This document shows, piece by piece, positions 16,235 to 25,792 of a stretch of 49,167 nucleotides of DNA (positions within the stretch are counted from its first letter, which is position 1; every line of letters begins with the position of its first letter). The position numbers and the translations under genes were made by a program. Where the stretch lies: contig CANPPW010000009.1 in NCBI GenBank assembly GCA_947576095.1, positions 1-49,167 of the forward strand. Reading direction: 5' to 3'. The stretch comes from an uncultured Mycoplasmatota bacterium (GTDB lineage: Bacteria; Bacillota_I; Bacilli_A; RF39; UBA660). A model generated the notes under the pieces. That model worked only from the letters and a program-made list of their open reading frames with translations. It was not told where the DNA came from and searched no databases.

Positions 16235-17710
16235 ATGGAAAAAATGGATATTATTCGAAGTATTACCGATAGAACTGGTGGGGATATTTATTTTGGTGTT
16301 GTTGGTGCTGTAAGAACTGGTAAATCAACATTTATCAAAAAAATGATAGAAACACTTGTAGTCCCTCATATTGAGGATGAATATGAAAGAAAAAGAGCAC
16401 TTGATGAAATACCACAGTCAGCACAAGGAAAAACAATTATGACAACAGAGCCTAAATTTGTGCCAAGTAATGCTGCTAATATTAAAATTGATGATTTTGA
16501 AGCAAGTGTAAGGTTAATTGATTGTGTAGGTTATGTGATTCCTAATGCGAAAGGGTATGAAGATGAAAATGGACCTAGGATGGTAAAAACACCATGGTAT
16601 GATGAAGAAATTCCTTTTATAGAAGCAGCCGAAATAGGGACAGAAAAGGTTATTCGTGATCATTCTAGTATTGGTATTGTTATGACGACAGATGGCTCTA
16701 TTGGAGAATTGGATAGAAATGATTATGTTGATGCAGAGGTTCGAGTAATTAGTGAATTAAAGGAAATTGGGAAACCGTTTATAGTAATATTAAACTCTTC
16801 TCATCCAATGTTACCAGAAACAGAGCGTATTGCTGAAAAACTTGTAGAACAATATGATGTACCTGTTTTACCTATGAATGTTGAAAATATGACAGAAAGA
16901 GACATGTATTCTATTTTAAGAGAGGCTTTATATGAATTTCCAGTTATGGAAGTAAGAGTGAGTATGCCAGATTGGATTGCTTGTTTAGAACCACATAATT
17001 GGTTAAAAAAAGTATATATTGAAAAAATGAGAGAAAGTGTTGTTGAAGTTGACAAATTAAAAGATGTTGAGCATATTACAAAACATTTTTCTGATTGTGA
17101 GTATATTAGTAAATCCTATTTATCAGAGGTAAATACTTCAACAGGAGAAGTTACAATTAGTTTAGATGCTCCAGATTCTCTTTATAATGATGTAATTAAG
17201 GAAATTATTGGTATAGATTTACAAAGTAGAGCTGATCTTTTACAATTGCTTCAAGAATATAAAGAGGCAAAGCAAGAATATGATGGAATTAAAAGTGCTC
17301 TTAAAATGGTAAAACAAACAGGATATGGTGTAGCCTCACCAACTTTGACAGATATGAAACTAGATACACCTGAAATCATTAAACAAGGTGGAAGGTATGG
17401 AATTAAATTAAAAGCTGTAGCTCCTTCTATTCATATGATTCGAGTTGATGTAGAATCTACGTTTGAACCTATTATTGGCTCTGAATTACAAAGTAAAGAA
17501 TTGATTGATTATTTGATGAAAGATTATGATACTTCGCCTGATAATATTTGGAAAAGTGAAATATTTGGTAGAAGTTTGGATGTGATAGTAAAAGAAGGAA
17601 TTCAAGCGAAACTTTCATTACTTCCAGAAAATGTTCGATTTAAGTTGTCACAAACTCTTACAAAGCTTGTCAACAAAGGATCAGGAAATCTATTCGCAAT
17701 TGTTATATAA
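16235..17710 (+). CDS. spoIVA: Stage IV sporulation protein A (spore coat morphogenetic ATPase)
   Basis: 491 residues, the full family length. SpoIVA polymerises on the outer forespore membrane using ATP hydrolysis and forms the base of the coat. The N-terminal ATPase domain has the Walker A GAVRTGKSTFIKK and the conserved stretch QSAQGKTIMTTEPKFVPS; a switch-like DCVGYV follows. The middle domain is helical and the C-terminus, ending in GNLFAIVI, matches the conserved end needed for membrane targeting through SpoVM. ATG at 16235 follows AGTAGGGAT. It is one of the best sequence markers of a true endospore former. Confidence 0.98.
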   Translation: MEKMDIIRSITDRTGGDIYFGVVGAVRTGKSTFIKKMIETLVVPHIEDEYERKRALDEIPQSAQGKTIMTTEPKFVPSNAANIKIDDFEASVRLIDCVGYVIPNAKGYEDENGPRMVKTPWYDEEIPFIEAAEIGTEKVIRDHSSIGIVMTTDGSIGELDRNDYVDAEVRVISELKEIGKPFIVILNSSHPMLPETERIAEKLVEQYDVPVLPMNVENMTERDMYSILREALYEFPVMEVRVSMPDWIACLEPHNWLKKVYIEKMRESVVEVDKLKDVEHITKHFSDCEYISKSYLSEVNTSTGEVTISLDAPDSLYNDVIKEIIGIDLQSRADLLQLLQEYKEAKQEYDGIKSALKMVKQTGYGVASPTLTDMKLDTPEIIKQGGRYGIKLKAVAPSIHMIRVDVESTFEPIIGSELQSKELIDYLMKDYDTSPDNIWKSEIFGRSLDVIVKEGIQAKLSLLPENVRFKLSQTLTKLVNKGSGNLFAIVI

Positions 17711-17732
17711 AAGTGATACACATCACTTTTTT
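17709..17732 (+). terminator. spoIVA terminator
   Basis: AAAAGTGAT (17709-17717) against ATCACTTTT (17722-17730), followed by TT. It overlaps the spoIVA stop codon. Confidence 0.7.
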
Positions 17733-17810
17733 GCTTGGGAAAGGAAATCCTTTCTTTACTTTTTTATAAAAGAAAACTATAATCATAATAACTGGGTAAA
17801 GGAGACTTAT

Positions 17811-18662
17811 ATGAAAATAGAAAGAAAACATTATACCCTTCATACAAATAAAAAGATAACAGTAAAAATTTGTCATTTATCGGATCTTCATTTTAAGGAA
17901 CACTATAATCTTAAGATTTTAGAGAGTATTTGTTATGCTGTTCAAAAGGAAGACCCCAATTATATTTGTATAACAGGGGATTTACTAGATGATATGAGTG
18001 TGGAGTCTTCCAATACGATCGATTTATTGTATGACTTTTTTTTCACCATTGCTTCTATTTCTAAAGTGATATGTATTTTAGGCAATCATGATGAAACACT
18101 TATGAAAAAAACAGGGAGGCGTATTTATAAAAGCCCAGATAGATTTATTCGTAAGTTAAAAAGTATTCCTAATTTTCATTTGCTTAATAATGAAGTTTAT
18201 GAAAATGGGAATATTCGTTTTATTGGATATAGGCAACCCCCTTTATTATTTGAACATGAAGTGAGAAATGAAGAATCAATCCAACAGCACCTTACGAGTA
18301 TATTTCCATATCCTTTTTCTAAAGATCGATATAATGTTTTTTTATCACATTCTCCAATTATAGTTGGGAGAAGTGCCGTTCAAAACAATTTAAAAGTGTT
18401 TAAAACGATGGATCTGATCTTATGTGGACATATGCATAATGGTCTTGTATTTTCCTGGATGGAAAGATTCTATCCACCTAATAGAGGTATTATTTCACCC
18501 AATAAAAAGTGGTTTCCCAATCAATCAAGAGGAATTTTACTAGATAAGATATCAGTAATTATTCATGGAGGTATTATTAAGTTAAGTGGAACTTCTGGAA
18601 TTTTTCAGTACTTGAATGGACTTTATAAACCTAGTTTTGTAGTGATTCAGGTAAAAAAGTAA
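17811..18662 (+). CDS. Calcineurin-like metallophosphoesterase
   Basis: 283 residues. The dinuclear-metal motifs are in order: HLSDLH (near residue 22), GDLLDD, GNHDE, then SHSP and GHMHNG near the C-terminus. This resembles the YkuE/YaeI-type phosphodiesterases, some of which act on UDP-linked lipids or membrane substrates. No signal peptide is evident, and the N-terminus is basic (MKIERKHYTLH). The start at 17811 is chosen from AAAGGAGA just before it; the frame is open further upstream but overlaps spoIVA without a binding site. The substrate is not known. It follows the spoIVA terminator. Confidence 0.9.
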   Translation: MKIERKHYTLHTNKKITVKICHLSDLHFKEHYNLKILESICYAVQKEDPNYICITGDLLDDMSVESSNTIDLLYDFFFTIASISKVICILGNHDETLMKKTGRRIYKSPDRFIRKLKSIPNFHLLNNEVYENGNIRFIGYRQPPLLFEHEVRNEESIQQHLTSIFPYPFSKDRYNVFLSHSPIIVGRSAVQNNLKVFKTMDLILCGHMHNGLVFSWMERFYPPNRGIISPNKKWFPNQSRGILLDKISVIIHGGIIKLSGTSGIFQYLNGLYKPSFVVIQVKK

Positions 18663-18693
18663 TTGGATATTTATAGAAAATACAGGAAAATAC

Positions 18694-18722
18694 TTGCAAT
18701 TCCTTAAAAAAAATGATATTCT
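18694..18722 (+). promoter_or_regulatory. hup promoter
   Basis: TTGCAA (18694-18699), 17-base spacer, TATTCT (18717-18722), about 55 bases before hup. Confidence 0.6.
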
Positions 18723-18776
18723 GGATTTGTAAGTACGATAAAGAGTGCTTATCATATTGCATGGGAGGTAAACATT

Positions 18777-19049
18777 ATGTCAAAAACTGAATTAGTGAAT
18801 TATATCGCTGAAGAAACAGGTTTAACAAAAGCAGATGCTTCAAAAGCATTAGAAGCAATGCAAAATGGTGTTGTGAAAGGATTAAAAGAATCAGGTAAAG
18901 TAACTTTAACTGGATTTGCTACATTTGCAACAAAAGAAAGAGCTGCGAGAGAAGGACGTAATCCAAAAACTGGAGAACCTTTAAAAATTGCTGCTTGTAC
19001 AACTGTTTCTATTAAAGCTGGTTCTAAATTAAAAGATGCAATGAATTAA
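18777..19049 (+). CDS. hup: DNA-binding protein HU
   Basis: 90 residues, the exact family size. An N-terminal helical dimerisation part (MSKTELVNYIAEETGLTK) is followed by the beta-ribbon arm with GRNPKTGEP, whose proline intercalates into DNA, and the C-terminal helix SKLKDAMN. It is the main nucleoid protein that bends and compacts DNA. Strong GGGAGGTAA site before the ATG at 18777, own promoter, and a terminator at 19074-19120, so it is a monocistronic, highly expressed unit. Confidence 0.98.
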   Translation: MSKTELVNYIAEETGLTKADASKALEAMQNGVVKGLKESGKVTLTGFATFATKERAAREGRNPKTGEPLKIAACTTVSIKAGSKLKDAMN

Positions 19050-19073
19050 TTAAATAATTCATAAAGGGAAATA

Positions 19074-19120
19074 CACCGATCAAAGTAACATTTTATGTTA
19101 TAATGATAGGTGTTTTTTTG
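19074..19120 (+). terminator. hup terminator (nested hairpin)
   Basis: ACACC (19074-19078) pairs with GGTGT, ATCA with TGAT and an inner TAACAT with ATGTTA, followed by seven T. Confidence 0.65.
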
Positions 19121-19149
19121 TATACTTAGATATAATAGGAGGCCATAAT

Positions 19150-20220
19150 ATGAAAAGAGAAGTGCAATTTATTTTATCATTTTTAGAGCATATGGGAGTA
19201 GAAGCTTATATTGTAGGCGGATATGTCAGGGATTTTTTTTTGAATCATAATTCTTACGATATAGATATTGCTGCCAATGCTAGTTATGAAAGATTATTAC
19301 ATATTTTAAGCCCTTTTAGTCCTCGGATAGAATTTGAGTCTTTTACTTTTGTAAAAAATCATTATACTTTTCAAATTACGCCATTTCGAAAGGAAATGTA
19401 TGATAGAATTCATAGAAGATCCTGTAAGACAATATATACGAGCAAAGTATCTGAGGATGTGTTAAGAAGGGATTTTACAATCAATGCCATTTATATGGAT
19501 AAAGATGGCAATTGTATTGATTTAGTAAATGGCATAGAGGATATTAAGCGAAAGAGCATTTGTTGTATTGGGGATGCCTATATCCGAATGAAAGAAGATC
19601 CTCTTCGTATTTTAAGAGCTATTCGTTTTGCCTCAATGTTGCAGTTTAACATAGAACCGACATTATCTTACGCTATAAAGGAAAATATATGTGAATTAAA
19701 ACGTCTTTCCTTTGCTAGAATTAAAATGGAAATTGAGAGGTTTTATCCATATCATATTCATGCGTTTGCTAAATATATTTGTGAATATCAATTATTTTCT
19801 ATTTTGCATATTGTGCAGTTACCCGTCTATACACCTACTATAGAAGGATTTTGGGCTCATTTTGATATTAAAGGTTATCCCTTCTCTAAAAGACAACGTA
19901 AAAAAATAGAAAAAATACAATTTTATGTAGGTAAAAGAATAGAAAAAGAAGATTTAATTGATTGTAGTTTAAAGGAATGGAAAACCATTTGTATATTGAA
20001 AGGTATTTCTTATAAAAAACTTGTTGATGTATATACATCTTTGCCAATTCATTCTATTAGGGAGGTAAAAATTCCATATCATAAGCTTTCTTTCTATCCA
20101 ATAGGTGATATTAAAAAAGATATTTTATATCAGATTATAAATAGGAAAATAAATAATGTTCCAGATGAAATTTTACAATATGTGACAACTAAATATAATA
20201 AATTATCTAAAAAAACATAA
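19150..20220 (+). CDS. cca: CCA-adding tRNA nucleotidyltransferase / poly(A) polymerase family
   Basis: 356 residues. Class II nucleotidyltransferase head with GGYVRDFF and the metal-binding pair in YDIDIA (Asp-x-Asp), then RRDFTINAIYMD, and the neck motif EDPLRILRAIRFASML. The length is a little short of Bacillus CCA enzymes (about 400). It repairs or completes the 3' CCA of tRNAs. The tRNAs in this window already encode CCA, so a repair role is likely here. ATG at 19150 follows AGGAGG. The next gene starts 18 bases after its stop and is probably cotranscribed. Confidence 0.95.
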   Translation: MKREVQFILSFLEHMGVEAYIVGGYVRDFFLNHNSYDIDIAANASYERLLHILSPFSPRIEFESFTFVKNHYTFQITPFRKEMYDRIHRRSCKTIYTSKVSEDVLRRDFTINAIYMDKDGNCIDLVNGIEDIKRKSICCIGDAYIRMKEDPLRILRAIRFASMLQFNIEPTLSYAIKENICELKRLSFARIKMEIERFYPYHIHAFAKYICEYQLFSILHIVQLPVYTPTIEGFWAHFDIKGYPFSKRQRKKIEKIQFYVGKRIEKEDLIDCSLKEWKTICILKGISYKKLVDVYTSLPIHSIREVKIPYHKLSFYPIGDIKKDILYQIINRKINNVPDEILQYVTTKYNKLSKKT

Positions 20221-20238
20221 TGTATAATAGGTGAGAAT

Positions 20239-20859
20239 ATGAAAAAAATAATATTTCTTCTATTTCTTCTTCTTTTTTCTATTTGCATGGTAAGTGGAAA
20301 AGTACAAAATACTTTTATTGAAAAGATTGATTTAAAGTTAAATGATGGTGAAGTAGGACTTGTTTTTTTGCCAATTGATAATAGCTCTTATTTGCTTATT
20401 CGTACAGAAACAGAATCTATTTTATTACACACCTCTGGACCTGATAAAGGAGCCGAAAAAGTCCTTAAAAAATTAGGCCAAAAAGAGGTGAATTATAGTA
20501 TCAATACAAATTTTAAGGCAAATGAGTGTATTACATTAAAAGATACATTTGAAACTACTCATATTCGTATTAATCAGATAGACGAAAATTATCTATTAGA
20601 GTTAGATGGTCACACTTTTTTTGTATATAATAAAGGGAATTTCATTCCATCTTCGTATGTCTATTTTTTAAATACAGTGTCAATACCTGAAGCAGAAATA
20701 AAGCTTGCTTTTTATAAAGATAATATCGGAGAAGATTTTGAAAAAGAATTAACAGATCATTGGATAGATTCTTATAAAATTAAATCTAATGAATTTACCA
20801 TTGTGAAGTTTTCTGATCAGTCTTATAATGTGATTCGAATCCCTGAGTATTATTTTTGA
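20239..20859 (+). CDS. Secreted protein, possibly a degenerate metallo-beta-lactamase fold
   Basis: 206 residues with a cleavable-looking signal peptide (about 1-20, FLLFLLLFSICMVSG). The segment GEVGLVFLPID, then ILLHTSGPDKGAEKVLKKLG, then VNYSINTN lines up with the start of ComEC-type beta-lactamase folds, where one expects 'LIDTGG...LKxLGIKKIDYLILTHxHxDH'. Here the metal-binding HxHxDH is absent (NTNFKAN), so if the fold is right it is not an active hydrolase. The C-terminal half has no recognisable motif. ATG at 20239 follows AGGTGAG and lies 18 bases after cca. The homology call is inference from pattern. Confidence 0.75.
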   Translation: MKKIIFLLFLLLFSICMVSGKVQNTFIEKIDLKLNDGEVGLVFLPIDNSSYLLIRTETESILLHTSGPDKGAEKVLKKLGQKEVNYSINTNFKANECITLKDTFETTHIRINQIDENYLLELDGHTFFVYNKGNFIPSSYVYFLNTVSIPEAEIKLAFYKDNIGEDFEKELTDHWIDSYKIKSNEFTIVKFSDQSYNVIRIPEYYF

Positions 20860-20883
20860 GTTAATATCCTTATCTTTTGAATC

Positions 20884-20912
20884 TTGACTTTACTATAGAC
20901 AAACTTTATAAT
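20884..20912 (+). promoter_or_regulatory. dnaD-nth promoter
   Basis: TTGACT (20884-20889), 17-base spacer, TATAAT (20907-20912). The -10 covers the first in-frame TTG, which rules that codon out as the dnaD start. Confidence 0.75.
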
Positions 20913-20929
20913 TGAATGAGGTGATGTAT

Positions 20930-21574
20930 GTGGTAGAAAAAATGATACACATATTAAAAGAGGGAAGTGCTAGTATTCCTAAAATACTTTTGTTTCATTA
21001 TAAAGAATTAAATATAGAAGATAAGGAACTTATTTTTTTAATGTATTTATTAAATGAAGAATTATTATTTAATCCCAAGAAGATAGGTTATGATTTACAA
21101 ATATCTATGGCTGAAGTTTTAGAAATGATTGAGAAGTTAACAAGCAAAGGTTTTTTAAAACTTGAAGTGATAAAAGTTAAAAATATTAGAGAAGAACATC
21201 TTAATTTAGATGGCCTTTATGATAAACTTTCTTTTTTAATTGTTAATGAAAAAATAGATTCAGATGAAAAGAGTAATTTATTCGATATTTTTGAGCAAGA
21301 ATTTGGAAGAACACTTTCTCCTATTGAATACGAAATTATAAAAGGCTGGGAAGAGAGTAATTTTTCAGAAGAACTTATTATATGTGCACTTAAAGAGGCT
21401 GTTTACAATGGTGTTTTTCGAATGAATTATATTGATAAAATACTATTTGAATGGAATAAAAAGGGAATTCGTACAAAAAGGGATGTGGAAAAAAATAATA
21501 TACAATTTAATAATAGAAAAAAGGAAAAAACAGAAGAGGTATTTGCATATGATTGGCTCAATGAAAACGAATAG
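20930..21574 (+). CDS. dnaD: DNA replication initiation protein DnaD
   Basis: 214 residues from a GTG at 20930, five bases after GAGGTGA. The N-terminal winged-helix domain starts with EGSASIPKILLFHYKELNI, close to B. subtilis DnaD. The C-terminal DnaD domain (about 120-185) has FEQEFGRTLSPIEYEII and ALKEAVYNGVFRMNYIDKIL. With DnaB and DnaI it loads the replicative helicase at oriC and at restarting forks. It overlaps nth by 26 bases, and the dnaD-nth-ponA-recU order matches the Bacillus locus. Confidence 0.95.
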   Translation: MVEKMIHILKEGSASIPKILLFHYKELNIEDKELIFLMYLLNEELLFNPKKIGYDLQISMAEVLEMIEKLTSKGFLKLEVIKVKNIREEHLNLDGLYDKLSFLIVNEKIDSDEKSNLFDIFEQEFGRTLSPIEYEIIKGWEESNFSEELIICALKEAVYNGVFRMNYIDKILFEWNKKGIRTKRDVEKNNIQFNNRKKEKTEEVFAYDWLNENE

Positions 21575-22187
21575 AATTTTAAATGGCTTAGATGAGAAAA
21601 TTCCAAATCCTAGGTGTGAATTAAATTATAAAAAAGATTATGAACTTTTACTAGCGGTTATGTTATCAGCTCAAACAACGGATAAGAGAGTAAATATGGT
21701 AACAGATATTTTATTTAAAAAATATCCAACATTGGAAGATTTAAAAGAAGCTGATTTGAAGGATTTAGAAGCGATTATTAGGCCAATTGGTACTTATACA
21801 AAGAAATCCTATAATATTAAAGAAATTGCTACTAGACTTTTTTGTGAAGCAGATGGAAAGGTTCCTAATGATCGTACATATTTAGAAACACTACCTGGTG
21901 TAGGACGAAAGACATGCAATGTTGTGTTATCCAATCTGTATGATGAGCCATTAATTGCTGTAGATACACATGTATCTAGGGTTTCTAAAAGACTTGGTCT
22001 CGCTACTGATAAAGATGATGTTCTTGTGATAGAAAAGAAATTGAATCAAATATTTCCTGAGAATAGACTAGCAAGATTGCATCATCAACTGGTTTTATTT
22101 GGAAGGTATACTTGTAAGGCACAGAACCCTTCTTGTGAGGAATGTAATCTTTCAGATATTTGTAAATATTTTAAATCTAAGAAATAA
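21549..22187 (+). CDS. nth: Endonuclease III
   Basis: 212 residues. A helix-hairpin-helix DNA glycosylase/AP lyase for oxidised pyrimidines. LPGVGRKTCNV holds the catalytic Lys and VDTHVSRVSKRLGL the catalytic Asp. The C-terminus has the iron-sulphur cluster ligands C-x6-C-x2-C-x5-C (CKAQNPSCEECNLSDIC). ATG at 21549 gives the family length (E. coli has 211); the ATG at 21561 is an alternative. It starts inside dnaD, so translation is probably coupled. The unit ends at the hairpin at 22186. Confidence 0.97.
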   Translation: MIGSMKTNRILNGLDEKIPNPRCELNYKKDYELLLAVMLSAQTTDKRVNMVTDILFKKYPTLEDLKEADLKDLEAIIRPIGTYTKKSYNIKEIATRLFCEADGKVPNDRTYLETLPGVGRKTCNVVLSNLYDEPLIAVDTHVSRVSKRLGLATDKDDVLVIEKKLNQIFPENRLARLHHQLVLFGRYTCKAQNPSCEECNLSDICKYFKSKK

Positions 22188-22222
22188 AAAAAGAAGAAAA
22201 TTTTAAAATTCTTCTTTTTTTA
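22186..22222. terminator. Bidirectional terminator between nth and ponA
   Basis: AAAAAAGAAGAA against TTCTTCTTTTTT with an AATTTTAAAA loop. It serves both convergent units. Confidence 0.75.
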
Positions 22223-25063
22223 TGGAGTTGGGGAAGGGGTTACAGCACTATTTACAGTAATTACTCTTGTTTGTGTATCTGTAATATTATTATACTTTAT
22301 GATATAGGTAATTGTGTAAGTTCCTGCAGTATCAAATGTATATGTGTCTTCTTTCCATGGGGTTCCATTTATCGATTTTGTTATTGTATATTTTGTAGTA
22401 TCTACGATAACACCATTATCCATAACGATAACACCAGGATCCTTATAAATACTTCCAAGAGTTACAGTTTCTGCTTTTTTTCCTTTTAAACTGAACGTTG
22501 GAATTGATTTTATTTGATTTGTAAGTGTGATTTCAGATCCACTACTAGCGAAATCTTTTTTGTTAGAGTAGGTTGTTTTTACTACATAGGTGACTGATTT
22601 CTCACTTTCCTTTATGGTTCCAGTATAAGAAGTATTATCTACTGTTTTGAGAAGCGTTAAATTGCCATTTTCTTTTTTGTATACTTCATAAACGAGGTTT
22701 CCATAGCTGCCATCTGAAGAAATGCTAGCAGCTCTATTCCAAGATAAAATAACTTTATTACCATCAATTTTTCCTGTAAGACCTGTTACATTTTTAAGTC
22801 TTAAATGTTGGGTAGATACTTCAGTAGGTTCTGTTCCAACCTTAAATAATTCGGTAATTTTCATATGATCAGGAGTACCATCACTTGGCAGTCTAGCAGG
22901 ATTACTTCCCATTTCAATTGTAACTTCTTTCACACTATCTGGTTTTGTAAAATGTCCATCATTTGCTGAAAATATTTTCTTTGCTACAGTTTGGAAAAGT
23001 CTTACATGTTGTCTACTACCATAGTGTGTGTAATGGTCTTTATAAATTTTATCATAGCCATACCATACAGCGATAGAGTAGGCTGGGTTATATCCAACAC
23101 ACCATAAGTCATTGATGGCATCTGCTGAAAGCCCATTTGATTTTTTTGTTTCTGAAGAAAAGTTGGTTGTTCCTGTTTTTGCCGCATATGTAAGCCCATT
23201 TACATCTGAATATCGACCAAGTGCCGATTTTGATGTGCTAATTAATATATCAGTCATCATATAAGCCGTAGAATCGCTCATTACCTTTTTCTTTGTCTGT
23301 TTATTTTCATAGGTTTTATCAGAGTTTCTATATTTGATTTTTGTAAATGAATAAGGTTTTGTATAATACCCACCACTTGCAAAAGCGGCGTAAGCTGCAG
23401 ACATTGATAGGGGAGATTCTCCGTTATAACCACCAATTGCATGAGCTTCATGTAAAACACCATTATTTCCTAGTTCTGGAGATAGACCTAGACTTGTTAC
23501 AAATTTTTTAACATTTGCATTTTTATTAGCTTGGAATGCTTTAAGGGCAGGGATGTTACGTGAGTCCATAATTGCTGCTCTAGATGTCATAAATCCTTTA
23601 TAGGTACTATCATAATTTTTAATGGAAGTACCATCACTATAATGATATGGTTCATCTACAAATGGTTGATAAGTAGACCAATTTTCATATTCCATACCAG
23701 GACCATAATCATAAAGTGGTTTTGCGGTAGAACCAATCTGTCTTTTTTGCATATTCTCCATTGTAGCTGTATTAAGTGTTTTGGCTGCAGTTTTATTTCT
23801 TCCACCACCAATTGCGGCAATGGCACCTGTTTTTACATCTAATACAGAAATACCTGCAGTTACCACATCGTTTTCCCAATCAAATGCAACGCCATTCATA
23901 ATATCATTGATAGCATCTTGTTTTGATTTGTCCATGGTGGTATAAATCTCCATAGCGGTACTATATGGATCTTCTCCTGTTAATTCTGTTACTTCAGAAG
24001 TTACAGTATCAACAAAGGCTTGATATTTTGTATTATCTGTTTTCTTTTTCTCAACCAATAATTTTTCTACTGTTATTTTTTCAGCCTCTTCTTTTTCTTT
24101 TTTTGTGATATATCCATGGCGTTCCATAAGATATAAAACAGTTTTTCTTCTTTTTTCGGCTCTATCAGGGTGATTATAGGGATCTAAGTAATTTGGTGCG
24201 TTAAACAATCCTGCAATTAATGAAGCTTCTGCTACGTTTAAATCTTTAGCATGTTTTCCAAAATAATTGAGGGATGCTTGTTCTACACCATAAGCACCTC
24301 CACCTAAATAGTTTGCATTGGCATAGAATTCCAGTATTTCTTCTTTGGAATATTTCTTTTCTACTTGGAAAATAGACATATAAATGTCTGTAAATTTACG
24401 AATGATACCTTTTATACCTGTATCAACGGTAGAGGTAAAGTGGTTTTTAACAACTTGCATGGTTAATGTAGAAGCACCACCTGCATCAGATTTTCCTAAT
24501 AACTGTTTTGCACTTGCAACCGTAAATCTTGGTAAATCAAATCCATTGTGTTTAAAAAATCTGGCATCTTCTGTTGCGACAATGGCATTAATTAAAGATT
24601 CACTCATTTCATTATATTTAATAATTTCTCTATTTTCAGCACCTAATTTTGCAATTACATTTCCATCTTTATCATATACGATGGTTGATTCTTGATGATA
24701 TAGTTTATTGGGATCAAAAGTCGGTGCATGAGATGCAATATAAACAAAAAATAGAATTCCTAAGATGCAACCAATAATAAATAAAATTAAAAATGCAAGT
24801 AATATTTTTTTCCAAACTTTTTTACTTTTTTTTGTTCCAGTTTCCTTTTTCTTTTTTGTTTTCACTACATTTTTCCCCTTTTCTTTTGATTGCTTTTTTT
24901 TCATATCTTGGATAAATGGTGGTAAGAACCAACAAATATCTAGTAGAGCAATGAGGAAAAAGGCCTTTAAAAAACCAATTGTTATAGTACCAATAATCAA
25001 TGTTATGATACTGAGTGCCACTACTAGAATGTTACTACTATTATTAAACCAAAATTTTTTCAT
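22220..25063 (-). CDS. ponA: Class A penicillin-binding protein 1A
   Basis: 947 residues. Two extra hydrophobic segments (about 10-30 and 32-50) and a Lys-rich linker precede the usual anchor helix (about 86-110). The glycosyltransferase domain (about 130-320) has [12 protein letters not shown] and [13 protein letters not shown]. The transpeptidase domain (about 390-690) has GSTAKPL with the active Ser, SRN and KTGTT. The C-terminus adds a fibronectin-like domain (about 760-850) and an Ig-like domain (about 860-940), ending in PSPTP. It polymerises and cross-links peptidoglycan at the outer membrane face. ATG at 25063 follows GGAGG and overlaps the recU stop as ATGA, the conserved recU-ponA coupling. 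Confidence 0.97.
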   Translation of the reverse strand: MKKFWFNNSSNILVVALSIITLIIGTITIGFLKAFFLIALLDICWFLPPFIQDMKKKQSKEKGKNVVKTKKKKETGTKKSKKVWKKILLAFLILFIIGCILGILFFVYIASHAPTFDPNKLYHQESTIVYDKDGNVIAKLGAENREIIKYNEMSESLINAIVATEDARFFKHNGFDLPRFTVASAKQLLGKSDAGGASTLTMQVVKNHFTSTVDTGIKGIIRKFTDIYMSIFQVEKKYSKEEILEFYANANYLGGGAYGVEQASLNYFGKHAKDLNVAEASLIAGLFNAPNYLDPYNHPDRAEKRRKTVLYLMERHGYITKKEKEEAEKITVEKLLVEKKKTDNTKYQAFVDTVTSEVTELTGEDPYSTAMEIYTTMDKSKQDAINDIMNGVAFDWENDVVTAGISVLDVKTGAIAAIGGGRNKTAAKTLNTATMENMQKRQIGSTAKPLYDYGPGMEYENWSTYQPFVDEPYHYSDGTSIKNYDSTYKGFMTSRAAIMDSRNIPALKAFQANKNANVKKFVTSLGLSPELGNNGVLHEAHAIGGYNGESPLSMSAAYAAFASGGYYTKPYSFTKIKYRNSDKTYENKQTKKKVMSDSTAYMMTDILISTSKSALGRYSDVNGLTYAAKTGTTNFSSETKKSNGLSADAINDLWCVGYNPAYSIAVWYGYDKIYKDHYTHYGSRQHVRLFQTVAKKIFSANDGHFTKPDSVKEVTIEMGSNPARLPSDGTPDHMKITELFKVGTEPTEVSTQHLRLKNVTGLTGKIDGNKVILSWNRAASISSDGSYGNLVYEVYKKENGNLTLLKTVDNTSYTGTIKESEKSVTYVVKTTYSNKKDFASSGSEITLTNQIKSIPTFSLKGKKAETVTLGSIYKDPGVIVMDNGVIVDTTKYTITKSINGTPWKEDTYTFDTAGTYTITYIIKYNNITDTQTRVITVNSAVTPSPTP

Positions 25064-25629
25064 ACGTCGCCTCCATATATATGATCTACTATTTTTAAGT
25101 AGTCGATTCTTGGATTATAAGTGTATTTGATAGAGTATCCATGTGTTTCAAAATATGAGATAGGAATCGATTTTCTAGTATTTTTTTGAATAAATTCTAG
25201 TAAATCTTCTGCTTTTAATAAGTACAATTGACCAGTACTTGTAAAGGAAATAATTAAAAATGCAATTCCACCTTGATTAACCACTTTTCTTAAATGTTCA
25301 ATTTGATGAATATGGATATTTCGAAGGGGAAAGAAATCTTTGTTTTTTGTTTCTTTTGCCTCAAAATCAATATATTTTCCTTTATATATACCGTTATAGT
25401 CTGTTGTAGAGGGCGTTTTAAAATAGGCCTCTTTGATTACAGCTTCCAATCTAGATGGGTAATCAACTTTCACAATGGTAATAGGGGTTGGCTTTTTATG
25501 AATAACAGCTTTATCCTGTATTAAATAATATTCATTTGATAAATTAATATCATGTTCAAGCCCCATGCCACGATTACTATATGTAACAGATTTACTTTCA
25601 TTTTTTCGAATTCCACATGGGTGTTTCAT
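25060..25629 (-). CDS. recU: Holliday junction resolvase RecU
   Basis: 189 residues. The nuclease core has [29 protein letters not shown] (Asp, Glu-x-Lys of the PD-(D/E)xK type) and IHIHQIEHL. It cuts Holliday junctions during recombination and chromosome segregation, often with RuvAB. ATG at 25629 follows GGTGATAAT. It is cotranscribed with ponA downstream, as in Bacillus, and diverges from the gpsB unit. Confidence 0.96.
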   Translation of the reverse strand: MKHPCGIRKNESKSVTYSNRGMGLEHDINLSNEYYLIQDKAVIHKKPTPITIVKVDYPSRLEAVIKEAYFKTPSTTDYNGIYKGKYIDFEAKETKNKDFFPLRNIHIHQIEHLRKVVNQGGIAFLIISFTSTGQLYLLKAEDLLEFIQKNTRKSIPISYFETHGYSIKYTYNPRIDYLKIVDHIYGGDV

Positions 25630-25734
25630 ATTATCACCATTACAATTATACTATAAAATGAAAAAAAATTCTACAGAAATTATTTAAGTGAAAAAAATGT
25701 CATATTTCTACATATTATTGCTCGCTTCTTCTAT

Positions 25735-25746
25735 TTTTGTCGAAAT
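25735..25746 (+). promoter_or_regulatory. Consensus Spo0A box
   Basis: TTTTGTCGAAATG; the core TGTCGAA at 25738-25744 is an exact Spo0A-binding box with the usual T and A flanks. It lies 50 bases before the 30-codon ORF at 25793 and in the recU-gpsB divergent region. Confidence 0.45.
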
Positions 25747-25792
25747 GAAACTAGGGATAGAGTATTTATGATATTTTAATATTGGTGATATT

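Noticed and set aside
24765-25130. 121-codon plus-strand frame opposite the start of ponA
   Set aside because: Phe-rich mirror of the Lys-rich PBP1A N-terminus, no ribosome binding site; ponA and recU explain the region.
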